Assembly: GCF_009827305.1 (NCBI RefSeq)
Contig: NZ_WTYJ01000005.1
Coordinates: 79,641 to 143,640 of the forward strand
DNA from: Croceibacterium xixiisoli
Lineage (GTDB): Bacteria > Pseudomonadota > Alphaproteobacteria > Sphingomonadales > Sphingomonadaceae
Reading direction: 5' to 3'
DNA length: 64,000 bases
A program made the position numbers and the translations under genes. The first letter of the stretch is position 1. Each line of letters begins with the position of its first letter. The notes under the pieces were generated by a model. It searched no databases. It saw only the letters and a program-made list of their open reading frames with translations, and was not told the origin of the DNA. Shown piece by piece: positions 31,437 to 43,437 of the stretch.

Positions 31437-33440
31437 CTATTGCAGGGTTCGTGTCAGGAAGGCGTCGATTTCCGTCAGCATGCGAATGCGTGGCAGATCA
31501 TCGTCGATATAGTGATCCTGGCGATCAAGCTCGATATATTCGACCGCCCGACCGGCGCCCTTCAGCCGTCGCTCCATCAGGCGAGATTGTTCCACGCCGA
31601 CGTTCTGGTCGGTCGTGCCATGCACCAGCAGCACGGGCGCGCGAAAACGCTCTGCATTGCGGGCCGGGCTGCCCTGTTCAACATGGGGGCCTGTGCCAAT
31701 GAAGCGATCAACCGCGCCGAAATTGACATAGGGCCGTGCTTCATTGCGCAGCCGGTCCAGATCGGTCACCGGCGCGATGGCCACCACCGCCTTGAACAGC
31801 TCCGGATCCACCACCTGGGATTGCAGCGCCGCATAACCACCGTAAGACCAGCCCGCGATCACCAGGCGATCGGCATTGGCCGTACCCTGGGCGATCAGCC
31901 AGCGCCCGGCATCATTGATGTCGCCCACGGCCGTTTCCCACGCGCGGAACCCGTTGCGGCCGAACCACGCATCGCCATAGCCGGTCGATCCGCGATAATT
32001 CGGCTGCAGCACGGCATAGCCGCGCGCCACGAAGAACTGCACCAGCCAGTCGAACCCCCATTCATCGCGCGCACTCGGCCCGCCATGCGGCATTACAATG
32101 GCGGGCATGCCCTTGCCGTCAGATCCCGCCGGCAGCGTCAGATAGGCCGGGATCATGGTGCCATCGCGCGCCGGGAAGCTGACCGGCTGCATTGACCCCA
32201 TGACCCGCCCATTGAGCTGCTGCCGCGCGGGCATCAGTTCGGACAATTGCCGCGTATCCTTGTTGAATAGATAGATCATGCCCGGGTCGGTATCGCTCGA
32301 AGCAATGATCAGCAGCGTCTTCTCGTCGGCGCTGGCATCGATGATGTTGATCAGCGGCTTGCCCGGCAACGCCTGCTGGAACTCGCTCGCCAGGCGCTTG
32401 AGGTCGGCATCGAGATATTCGATCGCCCGCTTTTCCGACGCATAGCTGACCCCCACGACGCGGCGCTGGCGCCCGATCCGGATCAGCTGGTCCACATCCA
32501 CATCGTCGCGCGCGAACACCAGGTCACGCTGGCCATTGCCATCCAGCGCCATGGTGTAGAGCGCGTCATACCCGTTGCGTTCCTGGAAGCCGAAGGCGAC
32601 ATTGCGCCCGGAATCCACCGCCACCGGCACGAACCCGCGATCGGTCTCGTTCCGGTCGGTTACCGATGTCAGCGGGGCCCAGCTGTTCCGGTCGGGCGGG
32701 CGGTAGTAATAATTGCTCGTCGGGCTCAGGCTGCCATAGGCGTCGGTCCCCCGGTCGATCCGCATCCGAATCCGCCCCGCTTCATCGGCAACGTAATAGC
32801 GGGCATCATCCTTGGGCGGTTCGGCCGTCGTGCGCCGACCGGTCACCACATCCACCTTCTCGACGCCCAGCCCGGTATCGGTGTTGGCGATCCGCGTTCC
32901 GGTGGAAAATTCCGCGATCCAGCGGCGCGTCATCAGGATCTTGTTCGCTTCCCCCGCATGATCGAGCGCCACGACAGAGCCACCATCCTGCATATAGCCC
33001 AGAGCGGAGGCTCGCGGCGTCTGCGACAGCATCTGCGGCGGTTTGCCGTCCAGCCCCACCGAAAACATCCGCGTGAAGCCGAGCAGCACGCCGGCGTCAT
33101 TCTGGATCACATAGACCTGGCAGATCAGCCTCTCATCGCTCGCCCAGCTGCACCCGGCTACTTCCGCATCGGGATCGTTCAGCGTGAACACCGGCTGCGG
33201 GCGGACCTCCCCGCTGCCCGCCAGATCGATGATATAGACCGCCTCCGCGCTCGGCCCATTGGGTGTGATATAGGCGACCTTCTGCCCTGATGGGGCCAGA
33301 CTGATATCGATGATCGTCTGCCGCGCGCCAAACAGCTGCGCAGCCTCAGCGCCCGTTTCGGCCTGCACCGGAATTGCCCAGGCCGCGCCCAGCATCGCCG
33401 CGACCAAAAAACCCCGTCTGCCCATCCATTCTTTCCCCAC
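31437..33440 (-). CDS. S9 family serine peptidase (acylaminoacyl peptidase-like), exported
   Basis: A 667-residue S9 peptidase. A basic, Arg-Arg N-terminus (GRRGFLVAAMLGAAWAIPVQA) gives a signal peptide, possibly Tat. Residues 40-390 form a beta-propeller, 400-665 the alpha/beta hydrolase with Ser in GWSYGGYAA, Asp in LLVHGTTDQNV and His in RQDHYID. It cleaves peptides in the periplasm. Start may be the next Met (residue 6). It lies 52 bases after tgt. Confidence 0.93.
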   Translation of the reverse strand: MGKEWMGRRGFLVAAMLGAAWAIPVQAETGAEAAQLFGARQTIIDISLAPSGQKVAYITPNGPSAEAVYIIDLAGSGEVRPQPVFTLNDPDAEVAGCSWASDERLICQVYVIQNDAGVLLGFTRMFSVGLDGKPPQMLSQTPRASALGYMQDGGSVVALDHAGEANKILMTRRWIAEFSTGTRIANTDTGLGVEKVDVVTGRRTTAEPPKDDARYYVADEAGRIRMRIDRGTDAYGSLSPTSNYYYRPPDRNSWAPLTSVTDRNETDRGFVPVAVDSGRNVAFGFQERNGYDALYTMALDGNGQRDLVFARDDVDVDQLIRIGRQRRVVGVSYASEKRAIEYLDADLKRLASEFQQALPGKPLINIIDASADEKTLLIIASSDTDPGMIYLFNKDTRQLSELMPARQQLNGRVMGSMQPVSFPARDGTMIPAYLTLPAGSDGKGMPAIVMPHGGPSARDEWGFDWLVQFFVARGYAVLQPNYRGSTGYGDAWFGRNGFRAWETAVGDINDAGRWLIAQGTANADRLVIAGWSYGGYAALQSQVVDPELFKAVVAIAPVTDLDRLRNEARPYVNFGAVDRFIGTGPHVEQGSPARNAERFRAPVLLVHGTTDQNVGVEQSRLMERRLKGAGRAVEYIELDRQDHYIDDDLPRIRMLTEIDAFLTRTLQ

Positions 33441-33492
33441 ATTGTCCAGGGAAGAGCTTTAAAGAGGAAAGCCAGACAGAAAAGCGGGATTT

Positions 33493-35603
<2,111 letters not shown>

Positions 35604-35621
35604 TCTGCCACTGCTAGCGAA

Positions 35622-36383
35622 TCATTCGCGCAGCCGCCACCCGGTCCTGAACACGAAGGCAATGATTGCCGTGCAAACCGCGATGAAGCCCAGCGTCATC
35701 GCCAGCGACAGCCCGATCGAAACATCGCTCTCGCCGGTAAAGCACCAGCGCAAACCATTGACGAGATAGAAGATCGGATTGGCCAGCGCGACCGTCCGCC
35801 AGGGTTCGGGCAGCATGTCGATCGAATAGAATGTCCCGCCCAGGAATGTCAGCGGGGTCAGCATCAGCATCGGCACGATCTGCAGCTTCTCGAAACCGTC
35901 GGCCCAGATCCCCAGGATAAACCCGAACAGCGAAAAAGCCGCCGCCACCAGCATGATATAACCCAGGGCATAAAGCGGATGGGCGATCGAATAATCGACG
36001 AACAGCGTCGCCGTCAGCAGGATGATCGTCGCCAGGATCAGCGATTTGGCCGCCGCCGCGCCGACAAAGCCGATCAGCGTTTCGACAAAACCGATCGGGG
36101 CGGACAGCAGTTCATAGATCGCCCCGGTGAAGCGCGGCATGTAAATGCCGAAGCTGGCGTTGGAGGTGCTTTCGGACAGCAGCGTCAGCATCAGCAGCCC
36201 GGGCACGATGAAGGCGCCATAGGAAACCCCGCCGATCTCATTGATCCGCCCTCCAATCGCGGCCCCGAAAACAATGAAATAGAGCGATGTGGTGAGAACC
36301 GGTGACAGAATGGATCCGAACACCGTCCGGAAAGCCCGCATCACCTCATTCTTGAAAATGGCATAGGCCCCGCGCAAATTCAT
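35622..36383 (-). CDS. ABC-2 type transporter permease
   Basis: A 253-residue inner-membrane permease with about six membrane segments (VLTTSLYFIVFGAAIGG, SLILATIILLTATLF, YIMLVAAAFSLFGFILG). The ABC-2 signature region LTPLTFLGGTFYSIDMLP is conserved. It pairs with the ATPase just upstream, overlapping by 4 bases. Substrate unknown; YadH-type family. Confidence 0.93.
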   Translation of the reverse strand: MNLRGAYAIFKNEVMRAFRTVFGSILSPVLTTSLYFIVFGAAIGGRINEIGGVSYGAFIVPGLLMLTLLSESTSNASFGIYMPRFTGAIYELLSAPIGFVETLIGFVGAAAAKSLILATIILLTATLFVDYSIAHPLYALGYIMLVAAAFSLFGFILGIWADGFEKLQIVPMLMLTPLTFLGGTFYSIDMLPEPWRTVALANPIFYLVNGLRWCFTGESDVSIGLSLAMTLGFIAVCTAIIAFVFRTGWRLRE

Positions 36384-37327
36384 GCCGCGTGCTCCTGCGG
36401 ATGTTCGACAAGATTGACGAAGATATCTTCCAGGCTGGATTCAGCCGTCTGGATGGCAGTGAAGGCAATCTGGTTGATGACCAGCGCCTTGGCCAGATCG
36501 GCCACCTCGCGCTTGCCCTTCCCCGTGCCGTCACCGCCGCGATAGGTGATGGTGCGGCCATCATCCTCCAGCGAGAGCGGGAAGGCGGACAGTGAAGGCG
36601 GGAGCTCGCTCAGCGGCGTTTCCAGCGTGAAGCGCGCCTCGGTGCGGCCGAGCTGGGCCATGATCGATGTCTTGTCATCCACCAGCAGGATCTTGCCCTT
36701 GTTGATCACCCCCACCCGGTCGGCCATTTCCTCGGCCTCCTCGATATAATGGGTGGTCAGGATGATCGTGGTTCCGCGCGCGCGCAGTTCGCCGATCTGG
36801 CGCCACATGTCGCGCCGCAATTCCACATCCACGCCGGCGGTCGGTTCATCCAGGAACAGCAGTTCGGGTTCATGGCTCAGCGCCTTGGCGATCATCACCC
36901 GGCGCTTCATCCCGCCGGAAAGCTCGCGGATCTTGGCCTCGCGCTTGTCCCAGAGGCTCAGGCTGCGCAGCACTTCCTCGATCCGCGCTTCATCGGGCGG
37001 ATAGCCGAACATGCCGCGCGAAAACCGCACCGAACGCGCGACCGTATCGAACATGTCGAAACTCAATTCCTGCGGCACCAGCCCGATCCGCGCGCGCAGC
37101 CGCCGCCAGTGCCGGCCCATATCCTCGCCAAAGGCATGGATGCTGCCGCCGCTCGGCCGCACCAGTCCGCAGACCGCACCGATCAGTGTGGTCTTGCCCG
37201 CGCCGTTCGGCCCCAGCAGCGCGAAGATCTCCCCGCGCCTGATCTGCAGATCGACCCCGCCCAGCGCGGTCGGACCATGTTTGTACGTCTTGGAAAGATT
37301 CTGAATGTCGAGAATGATTTCAGACAT
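36380..37327 (-). CDS. ABC transporter ATPase (YadG-like)
   Basis: A 315-residue ATPase for the ABC-2 exporter. Walker A GPNGAGKTT, signature LSGGMKRRV, Walker B LLFLDEPTAGVD, switch His in LTTHYIEEAEEMADR, and a C-terminal extension beyond residue 235. Start at 37327 gives MSEIILDIQNLSKTY, the usual N-terminus; longer frames are not conserved. Confidence 0.95.
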   Translation of the reverse strand: MSEIILDIQNLSKTYKHGPTALGGVDLQIRRGEIFALLGPNGAGKTTLIGAVCGLVRPSGGSIHAFGEDMGRHWRRLRARIGLVPQELSFDMFDTVARSVRFSRGMFGYPPDEARIEEVLRSLSLWDKREAKIRELSGGMKRRVMIAKALSHEPELLFLDEPTAGVDVELRRDMWRQIGELRARGTTIILTTHYIEEAEEMADRVGVINKGKILLVDDKTSIMAQLGRTEARFTLETPLSELPPSLSAFPLSLEDDGRTITYRGGDGTGKGKREVADLAKALVINQIAFTAIQTAESSLEDIFVNLVEHPQEHAA

Positions 37328-37411
37328 GCGCAGCCCCAGGAAAACCATCGACCGCAACCCGCCGGCCGCTGCCCCATGGCAGCGTCCCGCAAATTACGGC
37401 CCCTTGTGTCT

Positions 37412-38446
37412 TCACGCCAGCGGCAACAGCAGCGAGGAATCGCCATAGGAATAGAACCGATAGTCGTTCCCGATCGCATGGGCATAGGCCGCCTGCATGC
37501 GATCGAGCCCCATCAGCGCGGAAACCAGCATGAAGAGCGTCGACTTCGGCAGATGGAAATTGGTCATCAGTCCGTCAACCGCCCGGAAGCGATAACCGGG
37601 CGTAATAAATATCGACGTGTCCCCGGCAAACGGCCGGATCACCCCGTCTTCACCCGTGGCGCTTTCCAGCAGCCGCAGCGATGTGGTGCCCACTGCGATT
37701 ACCCGCCCCCCGGCGGCGCGGGCCGCGTTAAGCCGCTCGGCCGTCTCCGCCTCGATCCGCCCCCATTCGGCATGCATGGCATGTTCGGTGGTGTCGTCTG
37801 CCTTCACCGGCAGGAAAGTCCCTGCCCCGACATGCAGGGTCAGCGTTTCGCGCTGCACGTCCGCCGCATCCAGCGCGGCGATCAGTTCAGGGGTGAAATG
37901 CAGCGCTGCGGTCGGTGCGGCCACTGCGCCATCCTCGCGCGCAAACATGGTCTGGTAATCGCTGCGATCGGCCTCGTCTGTGGCCCGCTTGCCAGCGATA
38001 TAGGGCGGCAGGGGCATGCGCCCTGCCCGTTCCAGCAGCACCTCGACCGGTTCATCGCCTTCGAATGCCAGGATCCAGCTGCCATCGGGCAGCCGCTGTT
38101 CGGCAATCGCCGCGACATCGGCGGGAAATCCGATCCGGTCCCCTTCGCGCAACCGCTTGCCATTGCGCACAAAGGCCTGCCAGCGGCGCAGATCGATCCG
38201 CTTGTGCAGGGTCGCGCCGATCCGCGCCTCACCCCTGGTGCCTTCCAACTGGGCCGGAATAACGCGGGTATCGTTGAACACCAGCACATCCTGCGGGCGC
38301 AGCAGCCCGGGCAGATCACTGACGATCAGATCGCTGAAATCCCCTGCCGCCGGCACCAGCAGCATCCGCGCACTGTCGCGCGGGCGGGCCGGGCGCAGCG
38401 CGATCCGTTCAGGGGGAAGCTCGAAATCAAACAGGTCGACACGCAT
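37412..38446 (-). CDS. queA: S-adenosylmethionine:tRNA ribosyltransferase-isomerase
   Basis: A 344-residue QueA, which adds the epoxycyclopentane to 7-aminomethyl-7-deazaguanine in tRNA, the step after Tgt. Family motifs include [45 protein letters not shown] and [20 protein letters not shown]. Length is normal. Same strand as tgt, separated by DUF481 and ABC genes. Confidence 0.97.
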   Translation of the reverse strand: MRVDLFDFELPPERIALRPARPRDSARMLLVPAAGDFSDLIVSDLPGLLRPQDVLVFNDTRVIPAQLEGTRGEARIGATLHKRIDLRRWQAFVRNGKRLREGDRIGFPADVAAIAEQRLPDGSWILAFEGDEPVEVLLERAGRMPLPPYIAGKRATDEADRSDYQTMFAREDGAVAAPTAALHFTPELIAALDAADVQRETLTLHVGAGTFLPVKADDTTEHAMHAEWGRIEAETAERLNAARAAGGRVIAVGTTSLRLLESATGEDGVIRPFAGDTSIFITPGYRFRAVDGLMTNFHLPKSTLFMLVSALMGLDRMQAAYAHAIGNDYRFYSYGDSSLLLPLA

Positions 38447-38520
38447 GGCGCCGCTTCACCGCAAACGCGGCCGCCCGTCAATCCAACAGGGCGGGCAATG
38501 CCCCGCCCCGCGACGAAACC

Positions 38521-39309
38521 TCAGTTGGTGGTCCGGGCTGCCGGGCTGGCCGGAGCCGGTCTCGAAGGTGCTGGGCTCACATTGCTCGGCAGGAACAGAT
38601 CCTGCGCTTCCGAGGCGTGGGCCGGCGCCGGCGCCGCGCTCGGCATCTTCTGCGGCTTGTTGTCGGCCGCGATCGATGCCTGGACGATATAGCTCGGGTC
38701 GCTGGGCGGCTCACCCCGGTGAATTTCGTCCACCGCATCCATGCCCGCAATCACGCGGCCGAAATTGGTATAGCGCCGGTCGAGCGAAAAACGTGGGTAG
38801 AACACGATGAAGAACTGGCTGTTCGCGCTGTTCTCATCGGCGGCACGCGCCATCGACACCGTCCCGCGCACATGCGGCAGCGGGTTGAATTCGGCGGTCA
38901 GATCGGGGAGGTCGGAACCGCTCCGGCCGGTGCCCGTCGGGTCGCCCGTCTGCGCCATGAACCCGTCGATCACGCGGTGGAAGATGATGCCGTCATAAAA
39001 CCCCTGCCGGGTCAGCGTCTTGATTCGCTCGATATGCGCCGGCGCCCATTCCGGCATCAGCCGAATGGCGACCCGCTTGCCGTTGGAAAGATCCAGGAAC
39101 AGGATATTCTCCCGATCCTGCGTCTGATCCATGTTCACGGTCAGCGGATATTGCCGGGGTGCCGCCGGGTTCGGCGCCGCACCTTCGGCCGCGGTTGGCT
39201 GATCGGCGGCGGGCCGCTCATCCTCGGCCTGGTCCTGCGCGATCGCATGGATCGGGGGGACAACCAGCGAGAGGGCCAGCGCGGAAGCGAAGAGGCGTGT
39301 GATCATCAT
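38521..39309 (-). CDS. Cyclophilin-type peptidyl-prolyl isomerase, exported
   Basis: A 262-residue protein: signal peptide (MMITRLFASALALSLVVPPIHA), Pro/Ala-rich linker, cyclophilin domain at residues 60-215 (FYDGIIFHRVIDGFMAQTGD with the catalytic Arg, and NSQFFIVF), and a Pro/Ala-rich tail. It helps folding of exported proteins. Start chosen at the double ATG 39309, which opens a signal peptide. Confidence 0.9.
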   Translation of the reverse strand: MMITRLFASALALSLVVPPIHAIAQDQAEDERPAADQPTAAEGAAPNPAAPRQYPLTVNMDQTQDRENILFLDLSNGKRVAIRLMPEWAPAHIERIKTLTRQGFYDGIIFHRVIDGFMAQTGDPTGTGRSGSDLPDLTAEFNPLPHVRGTVSMARAADENSANSQFFIVFYPRFSLDRRYTNFGRVIAGMDAVDEIHRGEPPSDPSYIVQASIAADNKPQKMPSAAPAPAHASEAQDLFLPSNVSPAPSRPAPASPAARTTN

Positions 39310-39373
39310 GTCTCGCAAAGCGGTAAATCGAAGCGCGCACCTACCGGTGATGCGCTGACAGTTCAATGAACGG

Positions 39374-39886
39374 TTACAATTCTCCCCGGCGGCCGATCGT
39401 CTCGACCCGGGCAACCACCTCGTCGCGCACCTCGGCACTGACGAAGGCGGATATATCGCCACCGAACAGCGCGATTTCCTTAACCAGCTTGGATGCGATC
39501 GGCTGCAGAGAGACATCGGCCATCAGGAACACCGTCTCGATCTCGGCATCGATCTTCTGGTTCATGCCCGCCATCTGATATTCATATTCGAAATCGGCCA
39601 CGGCGCGCAGGCCCCGGATCACGACACTGGCCCCGCGTGCCCGGGCGAATTTCATCAGCAGCGCGTTGAAACCCTGCACCTCCACATTGGCGATGCCCAT
39701 GCGCCCCACCTCGGCCCGCACCATCTCGATCCGCTCTTCCGGCGTGAACATCGGATCCTTGGACGGATTGGTCGTCACGCCGATGATCAGCCGGTCCACC
39801 AGCTTGGCGCCGCGCCGGATGATGTCGGAATGCCCCAGCGTTATGGGGTCGAAAGTCCCGGGATAAAGGCCAACACGTTCCGTCAT
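39374..39886 (-). CDS. coaD: Phosphopantetheine adenylyltransferase
   Basis: A 170-residue CoaD, the penultimate step of CoA synthesis. The nucleotidyltransferase motif is GTFDPITLGHSDI, with RGLRAVADFEYEYQMAGMN and the ISS/KLV region (ASKLVKEIALFGGD). It lies 64 bases after the cyclophilin, in the same direction. Confidence 0.97.
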   Translation of the reverse strand: MTERVGLYPGTFDPITLGHSDIIRRGAKLVDRLIIGVTTNPSKDPMFTPEERIEMVRAEVGRMGIANVEVQGFNALLMKFARARGASVVIRGLRAVADFEYEYQMAGMNQKIDAEIETVFLMADVSLQPIASKLVKEIALFGGDISAFVSAEVRDEVVARVETIGRRGEL

Positions 39887-39932
39887 ATTACCCCCACACC
39901 CGGGCTTCGATCACGCGCGATCGCAGCCAGAC

Positions 39933-40838
39933 TTACCGGTCCCGCTCGACCACGAAACGGGCCAGCGCGCGCAGCAGATCGGCTTCCTTGCCATGCTGCG
40001 CCAGCCGGGCGATCGCCTGATCGCTCAGCGCAAATGCCTGCTCGCGGGCCTTTTCGGCACCCATCAGCGAAACGAAGGTGGCCTTGCCCTGCCCTTCATC
40101 CTTGCGCAGCGCCTTGCCGGCCTTCTGTTCGTCGCCTTCATGATCCAGCAGATCGTCGGCAATCTGGAATGCCAGGCCGATGTCCCGGGCATAGGCGCGC
40201 AAATGGGTCCGCCCTTCCTGTGCCACATGGCCCAGAATCGCGCCCATTTCGACAGCTGCGCCCAGCAGCGCGCCGGTCTTGAGCTGCTGCAGCCGGGTAA
40301 TCATGTGCAGATCGAACTGGGACGTCTCGGCGATGATATCCATCATCTGCCCCCCGGCCATGCCATTGGATCCGCTGGCCACGGCCAAGCAACGCACCAG
40401 TTCCGCCCGCACAAACGGATCGGCGCTGGTCTGGGTGTCGCTCAACAGTTCGAATGCCAGCGCATGCAGGCTGTCCCCGGCCAGAACCGCAGTGGCATCA
40501 TCGAACGCCAGATGCAGGGTCGGCTTGCCGTGGCGCCGCTCATCATCATCCATGCAGGGCAGATCGTCATGCACCAGCGAATAGGCATGCAGCGCCTCGA
40601 TCGCACAACCGGCGCGAATCGCCGAAGGCCGTGCCACGCCATACATTTCGGCAACCGCGACCAGCAGCAGCGGCCGCACCCGCTTGCCGCCGCCGATCGT
40701 GGCATAACGCATCGCTTCTACCAGCCGGGCGCGCGGATCGTCGGGAACGTCCAGAATCGCATCGAACGCATCGTCGATTTCGCGCTGAACCCGCTGCAAT
40801 CCCTCGCTCAGCAGATCATCGGCCAGTTCTGCGGTCAT
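39933..40838 (-). CDS. ispA: Polyprenyl (farnesyl) diphosphate synthase
   Basis: A 301-residue short-chain prenyltransferase making C15 from C5 units. First Asp-rich motif in LVHDDLPCMDDD, second DDLLD, plus GGGKRVRPLL and GGQMMDI. The start at 40838 is one base after the xseB stop region; xseB-ispA is a common isoprenoid operon, though dxs is not here. Confidence 0.95.
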   Translation of the reverse strand: MTAELADDLLSEGLQRVQREIDDAFDAILDVPDDPRARLVEAMRYATIGGGKRVRPLLLVAVAEMYGVARPSAIRAGCAIEALHAYSLVHDDLPCMDDDERRHGKPTLHLAFDDATAVLAGDSLHALAFELLSDTQTSADPFVRAELVRCLAVASGSNGMAGGQMMDIIAETSQFDLHMITRLQQLKTGALLGAAVEMGAILGHVAQEGRTHLRAYARDIGLAFQIADDLLDHEGDEQKAGKALRKDEGQGKATFVSLMGAEKAREQAFALSDQAIARLAQHGKEADLLRALARFVVERDR

Positions 40839-40839
40839 G

Positions 40840-41088
40840 CTATGCCCCGTCAAAAGGTGCGGCGCCGGCCGGTTTGCCATCCGGCCCGGCAACGATCTTT
40901 TCGATCCGTGCCTGCGCCGCATCCAGCCGCGCCTGGCAATGTTTGCGCAAATCTTCCCCGCGTTCGTAAAGGTCGATCGATTCGTCCAGCGGCACGTCGC
41001 CGCCTTCCAGCCGGCGAACGACATCCTCCAGCGCACGCAGCGCTTCTTCGAACGTCATTCCGGCGATTTCAGTGGGCTGATCCTGCAT
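40840..41088 (-). CDS. xseB: Exodeoxyribonuclease VII small subunit
   Basis: An 82-residue XseB: MTFEEALRALEDVVRRLEGGDVPLDESIDLYERGEDL. It partners XseA. Just upstream of ispA, with one base between stop and next start. Confidence 0.95.
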   Translation of the reverse strand: MQDQPTEIAGMTFEEALRALEDVVRRLEGGDVPLDESIDLYERGEDLRKHCQARLDAAQARIEKIVAGPDGKPAGAAPFDGA

Positions 41089-41172
41089 GGTTTATGCAAT
41101 GACGGGCATAACGAAGCCGGTCAAGCACGGCAGGGGCTGGCGGTCCCCGCGCGCCGAAGCTAAGGGCCTGCC

Positions 41173-43353
41173 ATGTCCGAGATCACGCCCTCAATCGTCG
41201 AGGCCCACGGCCTCAGCCCCGAAGAATACGACCGTGTGCTGAACGCACTGGGCCGCGAACCGAACCTGGTTGAACTGGGTATCTTCTCGGTCATGTGGAG
41301 CGAACACTGTTCGTACAAATCCAGTCGTATCCATTTGAAGAAGCTGCCGACCGAAGCCCCCTGGGTGATCTGCGGCCCCGGTGAGAATGCCGGCGTGATC
41401 GATATCGGCGATGGCCAGGCCGCCATCTTCAAGATGGAGAGCCACAACCACCCCAGCTATATCGAACCCTATCAGGGCGCAGCCACCGGAGTCGGCGGCA
41501 TTCTGCGCGATGTGTTCACCATGGGCGCCCGCCCGGTCGCGAATCTCAACGCCCTGCGTTTCGGCCGCCCCGATCACCCCAAGATGAAGCATCTGGTGCA
41601 GGGCGTCGTCGCCGGCATCGGCGGCTATGGCAATTGCGTCGGCGTTCCCACGGTGGGCGGCGAAACCAATTTCCACCCGGCCTATGACGGCAATATCCTG
41701 GTCAACGCCATGACCGTGGGTGTCGCCGATACCGACAAGATCTTCTATTCGGCGGCCACGGGCCTCGGCAATCCGATCGTCTATGTCGGGTCGAAGACCG
41801 GCCGCGACGGCATTCATGGCGCGACCATGGCCAGCGCCGATTTCGGCGAAGACAGCGATGCCAAGCGCCCGACCGTGCAGGTTGGCGATCCCTTCACCGA
41901 AAAGCTCCTGATCGAAGCATGCCTGGAACTGATGGCCACCGACGCCATCGTTGCCATCCAGGATATGGGCGCCGCCGGGCTGACGTCCTCCAGCGTGGAA
42001 ATGGCCACCAATGGCAAGGCCGGCATCCGCCTGAACATGAACAATGTGCCCTGCCGCGAAACCGGCATGACACCTTATGAAATGATGCTGAGCGAAAGCC
42101 AGGAACGCATGCTGATGGTGCTCAAGCCGGGCAAGGAGCCCATGGCAGAGGCAATCTTCCGCAAGTGGGAACTGGATTTCGCAGTTATCGGCGAAGTCAC
42201 CGATACCCAGCACATGGTGCTGGAATTCAACGGCGAAGTGGTCTGCGATATCCCGCTCGGCCCGCTCGCCGCGGATGCCCCGCTGTATGATCGTCCCTAT
42301 GTTTCGCCGGAAGAATACAAGGCCTGGGCCAATGTCGCCCCGCTCGGCGATGTGGCGGAAAGCGCCGACATCGGCGCCGATCTGCTGACCCTGATGGGCA
42401 GTGCCGATCTCGCCAGCCGCCGCTGGATCTGGCAGCAGTATGACAGTCAGGTCGGCGCCGACACACTGCAACTGTCCGGCGGTGACGCTGCGGTCGTGCG
42501 CGTGCATGGCACCAGCAAGGCGCTGGCGATGAGCACCGACTGCACTCCGCGCTATTGCTATGCCGATCCCTATGAAGGCGGCAAGCAGGCGGTGGCCGAA
42601 ACCTATCGCAATATCTCGGCCGTCGGCGGTCGCCCGCTGGCGATCACCAATTGCCTGAATTTCGCCAATCCGCAGCGTCCGGAAATCATGGCGCAGATCG
42701 TCGGCTGCCTGAACGGCATGGCCGATGCCTGCCGCGCGCTCGACTATCCGATCGTCAGCGGCAACGTCAGCCTCTACAACGAAAGCAAGGCCACCGGCGG
42801 CGGCAGCGCCATCCTGCCGACCCCGGCCATCGGCGGCGTCGGCATCCTGGAAGATTCCTCGCTCATGGCCACCATCGCTTTCAAGGGCGAAGGCCAGGAC
42901 ATCGCGGTGATCGGCCGCGAACATGATGATCTGGGCCAGTCGCTGTGGCTGCGCACGATCCAGGGTCGCGAAGACGGCAATCCCCCGCCGGTCGATCTGG
43001 CCGAAGAACGCCGCCTGGGTGAACTGGTGCGCGATCTGATCGCTGCCGGCGATGTGACTGCCGTGCATGACGTCAGCGATGGCGGCCTGCTGGTGGCTGT
43101 TACCGAAATGGCGCTGGCTGGCGGCATCGGTGCCGATCTGCTGCCACTCACCACGGCTCAGGCCTATGCAGAGGCACAGGGGCTCTATGTCGTGACCCTG
43201 CCCGATGCCTCTGTGCTGGCACAGCGCGGCATCGCCGCGCGCGTTATCGGCAAGACCGGCGGCGCGGCCATCGTCGCCAACGGCGCGACCATCGCCCTTG
43301 CCGATCTGCGCGAAGCCAATGACAGCTTCTTCCGCAACTGGATGGAAAGCTGA
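41173..43353 (+). CDS. purL: Phosphoribosylformylglycinamidine synthase, PurL subunit
   Basis: A 726-residue PurL of the small type, the catalytic subunit that works with PurQ and PurS (not in this window). ATP/FGAR binding features include [24 protein letters not shown] and [13 protein letters not shown] segments, and the second half repeats the fold. GGCC-rich start region with GGCCTGCC upstream. Convergent/divergent to xseB at 41088. Confidence 0.98.
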   Translation: MSEITPSIVEAHGLSPEEYDRVLNALGREPNLVELGIFSVMWSEHCSYKSSRIHLKKLPTEAPWVICGPGENAGVIDIGDGQAAIFKMESHNHPSYIEPYQGAATGVGGILRDVFTMGARPVANLNALRFGRPDHPKMKHLVQGVVAGIGGYGNCVGVPTVGGETNFHPAYDGNILVNAMTVGVADTDKIFYSAATGLGNPIVYVGSKTGRDGIHGATMASADFGEDSDAKRPTVQVGDPFTEKLLIEACLELMATDAIVAIQDMGAAGLTSSSVEMATNGKAGIRLNMNNVPCRETGMTPYEMMLSESQERMLMVLKPGKEPMAEAIFRKWELDFAVIGEVTDTQHMVLEFNGEVVCDIPLGPLAADAPLYDRPYVSPEEYKAWANVAPLGDVAESADIGADLLTLMGSADLASRRWIWQQYDSQVGADTLQLSGGDAAVVRVHGTSKALAMSTDCTPRYCYADPYEGGKQAVAETYRNISAVGGRPLAITNCLNFANPQRPEIMAQIVGCLNGMADACRALDYPIVSGNVSLYNESKATGGGSAILPTPAIGGVGILEDSSLMATIAFKGEGQDIAVIGREHDDLGQSLWLRTIQGREDGNPPPVDLAEERRLGELVRDLIAAGDVTAVHDVSDGGLLVAVTEMALAGGIGADLLPLTTAQAYAEAQGLYVVTLPDASVLAQRGIAARVIGKTGGAAIVANGATIALADLREANDSFFRNWMES

Positions 43354-43360
43354 TCTGACC

Positions 43361-43432
43361 GTCAGGTCCATTGTGGTCCCGCCGTCATCGTTCCCCCTGC
43401 CCGGGTGGATCATGACGGCGGCACCGCCTGAC
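43361..43432 (+). other. Nested stem-loop between purL and DUF418 gene
   Basis: CCGCCGTCAT (43379-43388) pairs perfectly with ATGACGGCGG (43412-43421), and outside it GTCAGG (43361-43366) with CCTGAC (43427-43432). No U-tract follows. It lies 5 bases before the DUF418 start, so it may hide its translation start or cap the purL mRNA. Confidence 0.45.
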
Positions 43433-43437
43433 TGCGC

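Noticed and set aside
36749..38692. 647-codon plus-strand frame over the ABC ATPase and queA
   Set aside because: Antisense shadow; both minus-strand genes carry full catalytic motifs.
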